Assembly (NCBI GenBank): GCA_963739245.1
Contig: CAVTZP010000004.1
Coordinates: 62,001-126,000 of the forward strand
Reading direction: 5' to 3'
DNA length: 64,000 nucleotides
DNA from: CAVTZP01 sp963739245
Lineage (GTDB): Bacteria > Chloroflexota > Dehalococcoidia > Dehalococcoidales > BS750m-G39
The position numbers were made by a program, and so were the translations under genes. The notes below the pieces were generated by a model, which did not search any database, was not told the DNA's origin, and saw only the letters and a program-made list of their open reading frames with translations. Shown here piece after piece: positions 8,067 to 16,436 of this stretch. Numbering within the stretch: position 1 is the stretch's first letter; every line of letters starts with the position of its first letter.

Positions 8067-8137
8067 TACTTTAGTAACAATACTTGGGTGATTAAGTTGA
8101 GTAGCTATCTAACAGATTGGGGAGGTTGAGTAAGATC

Positions 8138-10045
8138 ATGAACCTATTGCTTGAGCCAAAAGCCGTTGACAAGCTTGAAGTAGCAGTCGGCTCTAAGAGA
8201 ATAGGAGAGGTGTTCCTTGAGCTCGGGTATATAACCGAGCCACAGCTTGACCGCGCCTTGGAGTATCAAAGACATAAAGGCGGGAGATTGGGCTGGATTC
8301 TGGCAACTCTTGGGTATATGACCAGATTAGAATTATATGAAGGATTGGCCAGACATTTTGGGCTCCCATTTGAGACAGATACTTCATATATGAGAGATAA
8401 GATTGATAGGGCACTGGTGACAATGCTAACTCACGAAGAAGTCGTGGAATATCAAGCCGTGCCTTTTCAGCTTGAGGACAACACCCTTTTTGTGCTCACC
8501 GCTGACCCCAATGGTCAGCATGCCATGGACTTTCTCTATCGGCGGTTTGGAGTAAACCATATAAGCCAAATAGTTATCACCGACCTTGATCTTATGAAGG
8601 TGTCCGAGGGGCTTTATCGAGATAGCATTCTGGATGATTCAGTTAATGGGCTTTTGTACCGGAATCCAGCGGAATCCGCTCATAAAGTCATTTCGAGACC
8701 ACAGTTGATTTTTTTGGTAGCTTTGCTGAGCAGTCTTGCAATCTGGCTTTATTTTAACCCCCATAATTTTCTCATTTTTGCTCTATTTCTCGTCCAGATT
8801 CTGTATGCCGTCTCAATTCTCTTTAAGTCGGCACTTTGCCTGTGGGGACGCAAGGGGCGCCGACAGCCCGCCATAAGTGAGCCCTATTATAATTATCATG
8901 ATGAGTACGATATGCCCGTATACACTATTCTTGTCGCTGCCTACAAAGAGGCTAAGGTCATAGGAACCCTGATTAAATCGCTGAAGAGGCTGGATTATCC
9001 TGAAGACAAGCTGGACATAATCCTTTTGTTAGAGGAGAACGACGAGGCGACGTTGCAAGCAGCCAAAAGGGAAAGACCGCCGGCAAGCTGGAGATTCCTG
9101 GTTTTACCAGACAGCATACCGAAGACAAAGCCTAAGGCTCTAAACTACGGGCTTAAATTTGCCAGGGGTGAATACCTCACTATTTATGATGCTGAGGACG
9201 TGCCGGAGCCAGACCAGCTCAAGAAGGCAGTTGCCGCTTTCCGAAAATCTCCTAATGATAACTATATCTGCTTTCAAGCGCGGCTGAACTATTTCAATAA
9301 AAACGAGAACTTCCTGACTAAAATGTTCACACTGGAGTACTCCAGCTGGTTTGACTGTCTGCTACCCGGGCTTTATCATGCCGGATTGCCCATACCTCTC
9401 GGCGGTACGAGCAATCATTTCGATGTGCGAAAGCTGAAGCGAATTGGGGCTTGGGATCCTTTTAACGTTACTGAGGATGCTGATTTAGGGATCAGGGCAG
9501 CCACAAGGAAATATAAGGTTGGTGTCATCAACTCAACTACCTACGAGGAAGCAAATTCGAGGCTGGGAAACTGGATAAGGCAGCGTTCAAGATGGGTTAA
9601 GGGATATATGCAAACCCTTCTGGTGCACAACCGTCATCCGCTAAAGACGATAAAGGCTATCGGGTTCTGGCCGTGGCTTAGCTACAATTTGCTTATCGGG
9701 GGAACTCCGGCCACTTTCCTTCTAAATCCCATAATGTGGGGGCTATTCATATGCTCCCTTTTCCTGCCTGTACTGGGGCACATTTCTATGCCGGCCTCAT
9801 TACTTTACCTCTCGGCCCTTAACCTCTTTGTTGGCAATGCTTTGGTTATCCTGATCGCCATGAGGGGCGTATTTCCCAGAAAGAACTATGACCTCCTGTC
9901 TTATGCCATACTGAGCCCAATATACTGGATGTTACAGTCGGTGGGAGCCTATAAAGGGCTCTGGCAACTGCTGACAAAACCCTTTTACTGGGAAAAGACG
10001 ACGCATGGAGTAAGCAAGTACACACCGAATTTGGCGCAGGATTAA
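8138..10045 (+). CDS. Membrane glycosyltransferase family 2 with N-terminal MshEN-like domain
   Basis: Processive-type GT2 enzyme probably making an envelope glycan or glycolipid at the inner membrane. Residues 1-150 resemble the MshEN/GspE N-terminal domain of type II/IV secretion ATPases (IGEVFLELGYITEPQLDRAL, repeated as LGWILATLGYMTRLELYEGL), which binds c-di-GMP in some proteins. Two membrane segments follow near residues 180-230. The GT domain has YDAEDVPEPDQL (D,D), TEDADLGIRA (acceptor Asp) and QRSRWVKGYMQ (QxxRW). C-terminal membrane helices close the protein. The frame opens at TTG 8117, but ATG 8138 with GGGGAGG upstream is preferred. Substrate unknown. Confidence 0.85.
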   Translation: MNLLLEPKAVDKLEVAVGSKRIGEVFLELGYITEPQLDRALEYQRHKGGRLGWILATLGYMTRLELYEGLARHFGLPFETDTSYMRDKIDRALVTMLTHEEVVEYQAVPFQLEDNTLFVLTADPNGQHAMDFLYRRFGVNHISQIVITDLDLMKVSEGLYRDSILDDSVNGLLYRNPAESAHKVISRPQLIFLVALLSSLAIWLYFNPHNFLIFALFLVQILYAVSILFKSALCLWGRKGRRQPAISEPYYNYHDEYDMPVYTILVAAYKEAKVIGTLIKSLKRLDYPEDKLDIILLLEENDEATLQAAKRERPPASWRFLVLPDSIPKTKPKALNYGLKFARGEYLTIYDAEDVPEPDQLKKAVAAFRKSPNDNYICFQARLNYFNKNENFLTKMFTLEYSSWFDCLLPGLYHAGLPIPLGGTSNHFDVRKLKRIGAWDPFNVTEDADLGIRAATRKYKVGVINSTTYEEANSRLGNWIRQRSRWVKGYMQTLLVHNRHPLKTIKAIGFWPWLSYNLLIGGTPATFLLNPIMWGLFICSLFLPVLGHISMPASLLYLSALNLFVGNALVILIAMRGVFPRKNYDLLSYAILSPIYWMLQSVGAYKGLWQLLTKPFYWEKTTHGVSKYTPNLAQD

Positions 10046-10056
10046 AGGAGACCGTA

Positions 10057-11238
10057 TTACTGCTTCACGACTAATCTTTTTACCGCCTGCCCCAAGCCCT
10101 CGAGAGTAAGTGGGAACATGGGGAAGAGCTTCCCGATTACTTGAATAGTGGGGTGGACCCAGAAGCGCGGGTCATCAGGATTCAGCCAAACACAGTGAGT
10201 AAAATGTTGGGCAATCCGCTTGAGCCAAATTATCCCCGGTATTTCATTGCGCTCGTAGTAGTTGATCGCCCCATATCTCTCTACTAGCTCCCACGGACCC
10301 ATTCTAGCATCTCCCACCAACAGCAGCTTATGGTCAGGCTCCAGAGTGCGCAGGAGATGGTCAGTGCTTATTGCCTCCTGTCTTTCAATATCCTGATAGA
10401 GGTTATCGTAAATGCAGTTATGAAAATAGTAGTAGTGGAAGTCCCGGAAGTGGCTGCTAGAGTGGGCGGCGGAGAATAGTTGACTGCACAATAAAGCAAA
10501 CGGCTCCATAGACCCGCCAACATCCATTAAAAGGAGCACTTTAACCGCATTCTTACGGCTTCGCCGCCATATCAAGTCAATCTCACCAGCATTCTTAGCC
10601 GTAGCCTCAATGCTTTCTTCTAGGTCCAGCTCATCCTCAGGGCCGATTCGGCCGAGCTGCCTGAGCCCTTTCAGGGCTAACTTGATCTGGCGGACATCAA
10701 GGGTCAAATCGTTACGATAGTTTCTAAATCTCCTCTCCTGAGCAATTTGTATGGCATGCCTGCCTCCTGACTGACCGCCAATTCTAATGCCAGCGGGGTG
10801 ATATCCGGAATGCCCAAAGGGGGAGGTGCCGCCTCGGCCGATCCAGTGACCACCGCCATCATGTTGTTCGGTCTGTTCTTTGAGCCTTTTTTCAAGCTCT
10901 CTAAGCAGCTCATCAAGATTCAGGCTATCAAACAGGGCCAAGTCCTCTTCGCTAAGGGTCATCCGGTTAAGGGGGTCTCTAACCCATTCCAGTATCTCGT
11001 CTGAAATCTCGGCTGGGGCTTCTATTCCCTGGAAATATTCCTGGAAAGCAACATCATAATGGTCATAGTAGGTTTCACTTTTAACCAGTATCGCTCTGGC
11101 CAAAAAGTAGAATTCATCCAGGTTCGTGATGTAGCCTCTGGCAAGAGCCTTCATGAGTGTCATCCACTCCGTAGTTGAAACTGGCACCTTCCTTTTTCTG
11201 AGGATATAGAAAAAGTCAGTGAACATATCTGTTGCCAA
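10057..11238 (-). CDS. VWA-domain protein, CoxE-like
   Basis: 393 aa with a C-terminal von Willebrand A domain and a long acidic N-terminal part with a Gly-rich linker (GGGHWIGRGGTSPFGHSG). Partner of the MoxR ATPase whose gene it overlaps by 23 bases; such pairs remodel or activate metalloenzymes, as CoxD/CoxE do for molybdenum hydroxylases. The metal-ion site reads DVGGSM instead of DxSxS, so the first Ser is Gly, which may weaken metal binding. A molybdenum hydroxylase operon lies 40 kb away (51.5-55.6 kb), a possible client but not a demonstrated one. Confidence 0.8.
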   Translation of the reverse strand: MATDMFTDFFYILRKRKVPVSTTEWMTLMKALARGYITNLDEFYFLARAILVKSETYYDHYDVAFQEYFQGIEAPAEISDEILEWVRDPLNRMTLSEEDLALFDSLNLDELLRELEKRLKEQTEQHDGGGHWIGRGGTSPFGHSGYHPAGIRIGGQSGGRHAIQIAQERRFRNYRNDLTLDVRQIKLALKGLRQLGRIGPEDELDLEESIEATAKNAGEIDLIWRRSRKNAVKVLLLMDVGGSMEPFALLCSQLFSAAHSSSHFRDFHYYYFHNCIYDNLYQDIERQEAISTDHLLRTLEPDHKLLLVGDARMGPWELVERYGAINYYERNEIPGIIWLKRIAQHFTHCVWLNPDDPRFWVHPTIQVIGKLFPMFPLTLEGLGQAVKRLVVKQ

Positions 11239-12067
11239 GCCTGCGCATATAGTTATTTATAAAGTAATCGTAATCCGTCTCTTTCTTTAGTAGAGTGCCA
11301 ACAAACGGAATCTCCTTGGCGACACTATCATGGGGCACACCACCAGCAATAAGAGCCCGAATCCAGTCTATCAGTTCGCTAGTTGAGGGTTTCTTTCTGA
11401 ACTCATCAATCTCCCTCAGTGAGTAAAAGGCCTTCAGGGCTTCGCGAAGAAGGCTATTCTTAATATCAGGGAAGTGCACCTGGACGATTTCCTCCATCAG
11501 CTTAGGGTCGGGAAACTCAATGTAGTGGAATATACAACGCCGCAAGAAGGCGTCGGGGAGCTCCTTTTCGGCATTGCTGGTGATAACGGTTATCGGTCTG
11601 TGGACGGCGGTGATGGTCTCATTGGTTTCTGGGATGTAGAAGCTCATTTCGTCCAATTCATTGAGGAGGTCGTTGGGGAACTCAATGTCTGCCTTATCTA
11701 TCTCATCAATGAGAAGCACCAGCTGCTCGGGAGAGATGAACGCTTGCCCTAATTTGCCCAGCTTGATGTAGTGCTTGATATCAGAAAGGTCTTTATCACC
11801 AAATCGGCTATCGTTAAGCCTTTGCACGGTATCATAGACATACAGCCCCTCTTGGGCCTTAGTGGTTGATTTTATATTCCACACAGTCAGCTTTTTCTCT
11901 AGCCCCCGGGCGATGCTGTGAGCCAGCAATGTTTTCCCCGTCCCTGGCTCCCCCCTGATTAATAACGGTCTTTCCAGGGATATAGAGACATTAACCGCAT
12001 TCCTCAAGGGTTCAGAGGTAACATAATCAGATGAGCCTTTAAATCGGTCAAAACCGTCAGTCTTCAT
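11216..12067 (-). CDS. MoxR-family AAA+ ATPase
   Basis: 283-aa AAA+ chaperone-like ATPase. Walker A is GEPGTGKTLLAHSIA, Walker B LVLLIDEIDKADIEFPNDLL, sensor 1 VITSNAEKELPDAFLRRC with the arginine finger region, and the lid contains STSELIDWIRALIAGG. MoxR ATPases act with VWA proteins in maturation of metalloenzymes. The next gene, encoding the VWA protein, overlaps its end. The pair begins at ATG 12067 after about 140 bases shared with the guaA upstream region, which runs in the opposite direction. Confidence 0.93.
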   Translation of the reverse strand: MKTDGFDRFKGSSDYVTSEPLRNAVNVSISLERPLLIRGEPGTGKTLLAHSIARGLEKKLTVWNIKSTTKAQEGLYVYDTVQRLNDSRFGDKDLSDIKHYIKLGKLGQAFISPEQLVLLIDEIDKADIEFPNDLLNELDEMSFYIPETNETITAVHRPITVITSNAEKELPDAFLRRCIFHYIEFPDPKLMEEIVQVHFPDIKNSLLREALKAFYSLREIDEFRKKPSTSELIDWIRALIAGGVPHDSVAKEIPFVGTLLKKETDYDYFINNYMRRLGNRYVH

Positions 12068-12169
12068 TAGTCGATTGCCTCCTAGAAATTGCTCTATTGG
12101 CTAATAATAGGAAACTGCGCTTGAGAGCAGGTAATTTTTGCCACGCAATAGTAAATTATACAGAGAAAA

Positions 12170-12197
12170 GAGCCTAGAAGCAAGGAACGATAGGCTC
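12170..12197. other. Hairpin in the moxR/guaA intergenic region
   Basis: GAGCCTA and TAGGCTC form a perfect 7-bp inverted repeat with a 14-base loop. No T-run follows on either strand, so it is not an intrinsic terminator. It lies 12 bases before the TTGACA upstream of guaA and could be an operator or chance. Confidence 0.4.
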
Positions 12198-12208
12198 CGA
12201 GGTTTTCG

Positions 12209-12266
12209 TTGACACTCGTATATTACAGTGATAAGCTATGTTCTATACATGGCTAAGGGTAAATCA
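12209..12266. repeat. Duplicated palindromic segment, copy 2, at the guaA start
   Basis: Second copy of the segment at 6691-6748. The palindrome is AGCTATG-TTCTATA-CATGGCT (12234-12254), with one change from copy 1, and it contains the ATG (12249) I take as the guaA start. It begins with TTGACA. The -10 is unclear, so promoter function is suggested by position only. Confidence 0.7.
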
Positions 12267-13933
12267 AAGCCGACAACAAAGGGTAGCCACCGTGTCACCA
12301 CCAGCGGCGATATTGAGGTCTCCACCTATCTGGAAATTGCCAAGGAGATAGGGGGGAGCAGCCGGCTCCGGCAAAGGAGACCATACCCAGTGGTGAGCGC
12401 GAGGCGATAATTGTCATTGACTTTGGCTCGCAATATAACATGCTGATTACCCGAAGGGTGCGCGAATGCGAGGTATATTGTGAGCTGGTGCCCTACGATG
12501 CCCCTTGGGAAAGGATAGCCTCGCTGAATCCCAAGGGGTTTATTCTTTCTGGTGGTCCAGCCAGCGTCTATGAACCGGGTGCCCCCCAGGCTCCGGCGTA
12601 TGTCTATGAGAGTGGCCTGCCAGTATTGGGCATATGCTACGGGATGCAGGCTCTCGCCAACCACCTAGGCGGGCAGGTTGTACCCGGAACAAAGCAGGAG
12701 TATGGTCATGCCATCCTTCATCTGAGCAATGCAGATTCGCCCCTATTTTACGGTTTACCTCCCACCACCCCGGTATGGATGAGCCACGGTGACAGGATTG
12801 AAAAGCTGCCGCCCGGTTTCACTGCCTTAGCCTACACTGAAAATTCGCCCTTTGCCGTTATGGGCAGTGATAAAAAGCTCTTTGGTCTCCAGTTTCATCC
12901 CGAGGTCGTCCATACCCCTGAAGGGAAGACCATACTAAAGAATTTCATCTATCGGATATGCGGCTGCAAGAGAAGCTGGACAACAGCTAACTTCATAAGT
13001 GAAAGCATCGCTAAAATCAAGCAGCAGGTAGGCAAGGGCAAGGTCATTAGTGCCCTCTCGGGAGGGGTTGATTCGGCAGTAACTACCACCCTTGTCCACC
13101 GGGCTATCGGCGACCAGCTCACCTGCATCTTTGTCAATCACGGCTTGCTGCGTCGCGAGGAGGTAGAAAGGACATTTAATACCTTCCGACTTAATCTGGG
13201 CATGAACATCGTCTTTGTTGATGCCAGCGAAAGATTTCTTCGCCGCCTGAAGGGAATAACCGACCCGGAGACGAAGCGCCGGGTGATAGGCGAGGAATTT
13301 ATCCTGGTATTTGAGGAGGAAGCCAAGAAAATAGGCAAGGTTGATTTCCTGGCTCAGGGGACACTCTACCCTGATGTCATTGAGAGTGCCTCTTCAGGGA
13401 GCACGGCCTCGGCGAAGATAAAGACCCACCACAATGTTGGTGGACTGCCGGCCAAGATGACACTGCAACTGCTTGAGCCCCTGCGAAACCTGTTTAAGGA
13501 TGAGGTGCGCAAGGTGGGGCTGGAGTTAGGGTTGCCTGAGGAGATGGTGTGGCGTCAGCCCTTCCCCGGTCCGGGGCTGGCGATTCGCATTATTGGCGAG
13601 GTTACCAAGGAGAAGCTTGAGATACTGCGAGCCGCTGACTGGATTGTAATGAATGAGATTAAAAAAGCAAGGCTATACCGCGAGCTATGGCAGAGCTTCG
13701 CCATCCTCACCGATGTCAAGAGCGTGGGGGTAATGGGCGACCACCGAACTTATGGCTATCTGGTTGCTATCCGGGCGGTAACCAGCGAGGACGCCATGAC
13801 TGCTGATTGGTCGCGCCTCCCCTATGATGTCCTGGCTCGTATCTCCAGCCGCATCGTCAACGAGGTGGCCGGGGTAAACCGCGTCGTCTACGATATAACC
13901 TCCAAACCCCCGTCAACTATAGAGTGGGAGTGA
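12249..13933 (+). CDS. guaA: GMP synthase (glutamine-hydrolysing), with apparent N-terminal frameshift
   Basis: Converts XMP to GMP using glutamine. The class I amidotransferase domain has the nucleophile in LGICYGMQALA and FHPEV with the catalytic His. The ATP pyrophosphatase P-loop is ALSGGVDSAV, and the dimerisation domain ends DITSKPPSTIEWE. In the downstream frame the conserved start EAIIVIDFGSQYNMLITRR lies before the first ATG (12440), and no ATG, GTG or TTG exists back to a stop at 12314. An ORF from ATG 12249 (MAKGKSKPTTKG...) joins it perfectly if one G is restored in the G6 run at 12351-12356. A sequence error is most likely; a -1 slip is possible. Confidence 0.9.
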
Positions 13934-13952
13934 AGATAAGAGGTTAATAGAT

Positions 13953-14570
13953 ATGCAAAGAACCAGAGAGGAAATCATTTACCACTTCCACAAATTCATC
14001 CTTGGCTTTATTTACCACGATATTGAACGATGCATTGAAGCTCGCGCAAATTATGTAGTTGCCTTGGCGCTACTTTCTTATACAGAATACATAGGTGGAT
14101 TGATTAGTGGGCATCTGGGATTGAAGGATAAAGGCATAGTTCAAACTAATTTCGAGGAAGCATTAAAATACTTCCCGAATGAGTATAAACAGGTCGATTC
14201 TTCTATTGTTATCCAATACATAGATGAAGATGGGCAGCCGATACTAGATAAAAAAGGAAATCCAAAGCAGGATAAAGGAATCTACAGATTATTCAGATGC
14301 GGTATGGTTCATGAATACTTCATTAAAGGGTTTTTGACTACGATGGTAAATAATAACCCGGATGGATATACCAAAGAAAAGCGTATTGGTATAGAGACCG
14401 TGCTGGAGGACTCCAGTAAGAGGCTCATATTTTATACCAACGAGTATTTTAGAGACTTTAAGTCAGCCGTTGATAAGATTTACAAATTGTTAATTGTAGA
14501 GGAAAACAAAGAGCTATTGGCTGGATTTAATAAAAGTCTAGACACAATTTCTTCGCGTAGAATTTTATAG
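13953..14570 (+). CDS. Hypothetical protein with HEPN-like RxxxxH motif
   Basis: 205-aa mostly helical protein, AT-richer than its neighbours, inserted between guaA and purD. The segment YRLFRCGMVHEYFIKG contains R-x4-H in a helix, the pattern of HEPN-domain RNases and related proteins. The middle part IQYIDEDGQPILDKKGNPKQ is a beta hairpin-like insertion. No partner gene (MNT or other antitoxin) adjoins it. The 19-base spacing from guaA and lack of a promoter suggest readthrough expression. A nuclease role is inference from the motif only, and this may simply be a transferred orphan. Confidence 0.6.
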   Translation: MQRTREEIIYHFHKFILGFIYHDIERCIEARANYVVALALLSYTEYIGGLISGHLGLKDKGIVQTNFEEALKYFPNEYKQVDSSIVIQYIDEDGQPILDKKGNPKQDKGIYRLFRCGMVHEYFIKGFLTTMVNNNPDGYTKEKRIGIETVLEDSSKRLIFYTNEYFRDFKSAVDKIYKLLIVEENKELLAGFNKSLDTISSRRIL

Positions 14571-14620
14571 TAAAGGGGGATAGGGTTTACAGAACATCTA
14601 AGGGGGTGAGGTAGATAAAG

Positions 14621-15874
14621 ATACTGGTTGTCGGCGGTGGGGGCAGGGAGCATACCCTGGTCTGGAAGCTAGCCCAGAGCCGCAAGGTTAAAGAGATTTA
14701 TGTCGCTCCGGGCAACGCCGGCACGGCTGAGATTGCCCAGAACCTGAATATTAACTCTACTGATATTGAGGGGCTGGTTAGGGTGGCTAAGGAAAAGAGG
14801 ATTGACCTTACGGTTGTCGGGCCGGAAGCGCCACTGGCTGAGGGCATTACTGACCAATTTCTTGTCAGGGGTATGCCAATCTTTGGCCCGACCAGGAAAG
14901 CCAGTGAGATTGAGTCAAGCAAGGTCTTCGCTAAGGAGCTGATGCAGAAATATAAAATCCCCTGCGCTAAAAGCACCAGCTTTTCTGATTATATTAAGGC
15001 AAAGGAGTATATCCAGCGGCAGACACCACCGATTGTAGTCAAGGCCGATGGGCTGGCGGCGGGGAAGGGGGTAATTGTGGCTGATTCAATCCCGCAAGCC
15101 CTGGAAGCATTGTCCAATATAATGGAAGCTAAGGCCTTTGGTGCTGCCGGGGGCAGGGTATTAGTTGAAGAGCATCTAAAGGGGAAAGAGGTGAGCGCCT
15201 TTGCCTTTACCGATGCCCACACGGTAGTCCCTATGGTGGCGGCTTGCGATTACAAACGCTTATACGACGGAGACCAGGGACCCAATACCGGTGGTATGGG
15301 TAGCTACAGCCCGCCGCAGTTTATGAGTCCTCCGCTGGCTAAAATGGTGGTGGAGACTATTATGAAGCCGGCGGTAACGGCAATGCATAACGAAGGAAGG
15401 CCGTATAAAGGCGTCCTCTACGGCGGGTTAATGATTACCAATAATAGGCCGAAGGTGCTAGAATTTAATGCCCGGTTTGGCGACCCGGAGACACAGGTCA
15501 CCCTCCCCTTGCTCAAGACTGACCTGGTGGATATTATGCTGGCAGTTGTTGATAACAAACTTGAGGAGATAAGTGTAGAGTGGAGTGATGACGCCTGTGT
15601 TGGGGTGGTAATGGCATCGGGGGGATACCCCGGCAGCTATAAGACAGGCTTCGTTATTAGCGGAGTGGACGAGGTGGATAAAGATATTCTAGTGTTTCAC
15701 GCCGGGACTAAGCTGGAATCAGGACAAGTGCGAACCAACGGCGGCAGAGTCCTTACCGTGGTCGCTACCGGCAAGAACATCGCCGAGGCAAGGGAAAAGG
15801 TCTATAAAAATATCCCTAGGATTCACTTTGACGGCTGTCACTATCGTAAGGACATCGCTGATATAAAAGAATAA
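14621..15874 (+). CDS. purD: Phosphoribosylamine-glycine ligase
   Basis: ATP-grasp enzyme of de novo purine synthesis (GAR synthetase). The sequence runs from ILVVGGGGREHTLVWKL through the ATP-grasp VVKADGLAAGKGVIV, GPNTGGMGSYSP and FNARFGDPETQV to the C-terminal RIHFDGCHYRKDI. The start is odd: the frame has a stop (TAG 14612) immediately before ATA-AAG-ATA-CTG, so the conserved N-terminus must begin at an ATA (14615 or 14621) or CTG 14624. GGGGGTGAGGT lies eight bases before ATA 14621. The next ATG is 14783, which would remove the nucleotide-binding loop. Either a non-canonical start or a base error. Confidence 0.9.
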   Translation: MLVVGGGGREHTLVWKLAQSRKVKEIYVAPGNAGTAEIAQNLNINSTDIEGLVRVAKEKRIDLTVVGPEAPLAEGITDQFLVRGMPIFGPTRKASEIESSKVFAKELMQKYKIPCAKSTSFSDYIKAKEYIQRQTPPIVVKADGLAAGKGVIVADSIPQALEALSNIMEAKAFGAAGGRVLVEEHLKGKEVSAFAFTDAHTVVPMVAACDYKRLYDGDQGPNTGGMGSYSPPQFMSPPLAKMVVETIMKPAVTAMHNEGRPYKGVLYGGLMITNNRPKVLEFNARFGDPETQVTLPLLKTDLVDIMLAVVDNKLEEISVEWSDDACVGVVMASGGYPGSYKTGFVISGVDEVDKDILVFHAGTKLESGQVRTNGGRVLTVVATGKNIAEAREKVYKNIPRIHFDGCHYRKDIADIKE

Positions 15875-15876
15875 AA

Positions 15877-15966
15877 TAGGAGAGTCAAAGAGAGGCGAAG
15901 CCTCTCTTATATAACTACTTTCCCCCTCTCCTTGATAAGGAGAGGGGGATACAGGGGGTGAGGTAG
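15877..15966. repeat. Interspersed palindromic repeat, copy A
   Basis: Between purD and purE. Two hairpins: GAGAGGCGAA-GCCTCTC and CCCCCTCTCCTT-GAT-AAGGAGAGGGGG (12-bp stem). The first half (AAAATAGGAGAGTCAAAGAG) recurs in copy C at 25513. It runs straight into the ribosome site of purE. A small non-coding repeat, probably a REP/MITE-like family of this genome. Confidence 0.75.
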
Positions 15967-15971
15967 ATAAA

Positions 15972-16436
15972 ATGCCATTAGTTGCTGTAGTCATGGGCTC
16001 AAAATCGGATGCTGAAGCCCTCAAGCCGACGCTGGATATATTAACCCAGCTTGGCATTGATTATGAGGTCAGTGTCATATCAGCCCACCGCACCCCGGAG
16101 AAGGCTCGGCAATTTGGGCTGGAGGCTAGGGAGCGGGGGATTGAGGTTATAATTGCCGCTGCCGGTGGCGCGGCACACCTGCCTGGGGTTCTGGCGAGCT
16201 GGACAACTCTCCCTGTCATTGGTGTGCCCCTAGCCAGCGGTGAACTGGCGGGTGTTGATGCCCTCTACTCTATAGTCCAGATGCCGGCGGGGATACCGGT
16301 AGCCGCGGTAGCAATCGGTGGCGCCGGCGCCAAGAATGCTGCCTATCTGGCGGCTGAAATCCTGGGTCTGAAATATGACAAGATACGAAAAACCTACGAA
16401 AAATATCGAGCCGGGTTGCAAGGAGAAAAGCCATGA
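15972..16436 (+). CDS. purE: N5-carboxyaminoimidazole ribonucleotide mutase
   Basis: Class I PurE of purine synthesis, converting N5-CAIR to CAIR. 154 aa. Signature MGSKSDAEALKPTLDIL, SAHRTPEKARQF with the catalytic His, AAAGGAAHLPGVLAS and a C-terminal GAKNAAYLAAEIL are present. The ATG has GGGGGTGAGGT seven bases upstream, the same block found before purD. The stop overlaps the purB start (ATGA), so the two are translationally coupled. No purK is in the window. Confidence 0.96.
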   Translation: MPLVAVVMGSKSDAEALKPTLDILTQLGIDYEVSVISAHRTPEKARQFGLEARERGIEVIIAAAGGAAHLPGVLASWTTLPVIGVPLASGELAGVDALYSIVQMPAGIPVAAVAIGGAGAKNAAYLAAEILGLKYDKIRKTYEKYRAGLQGEKP

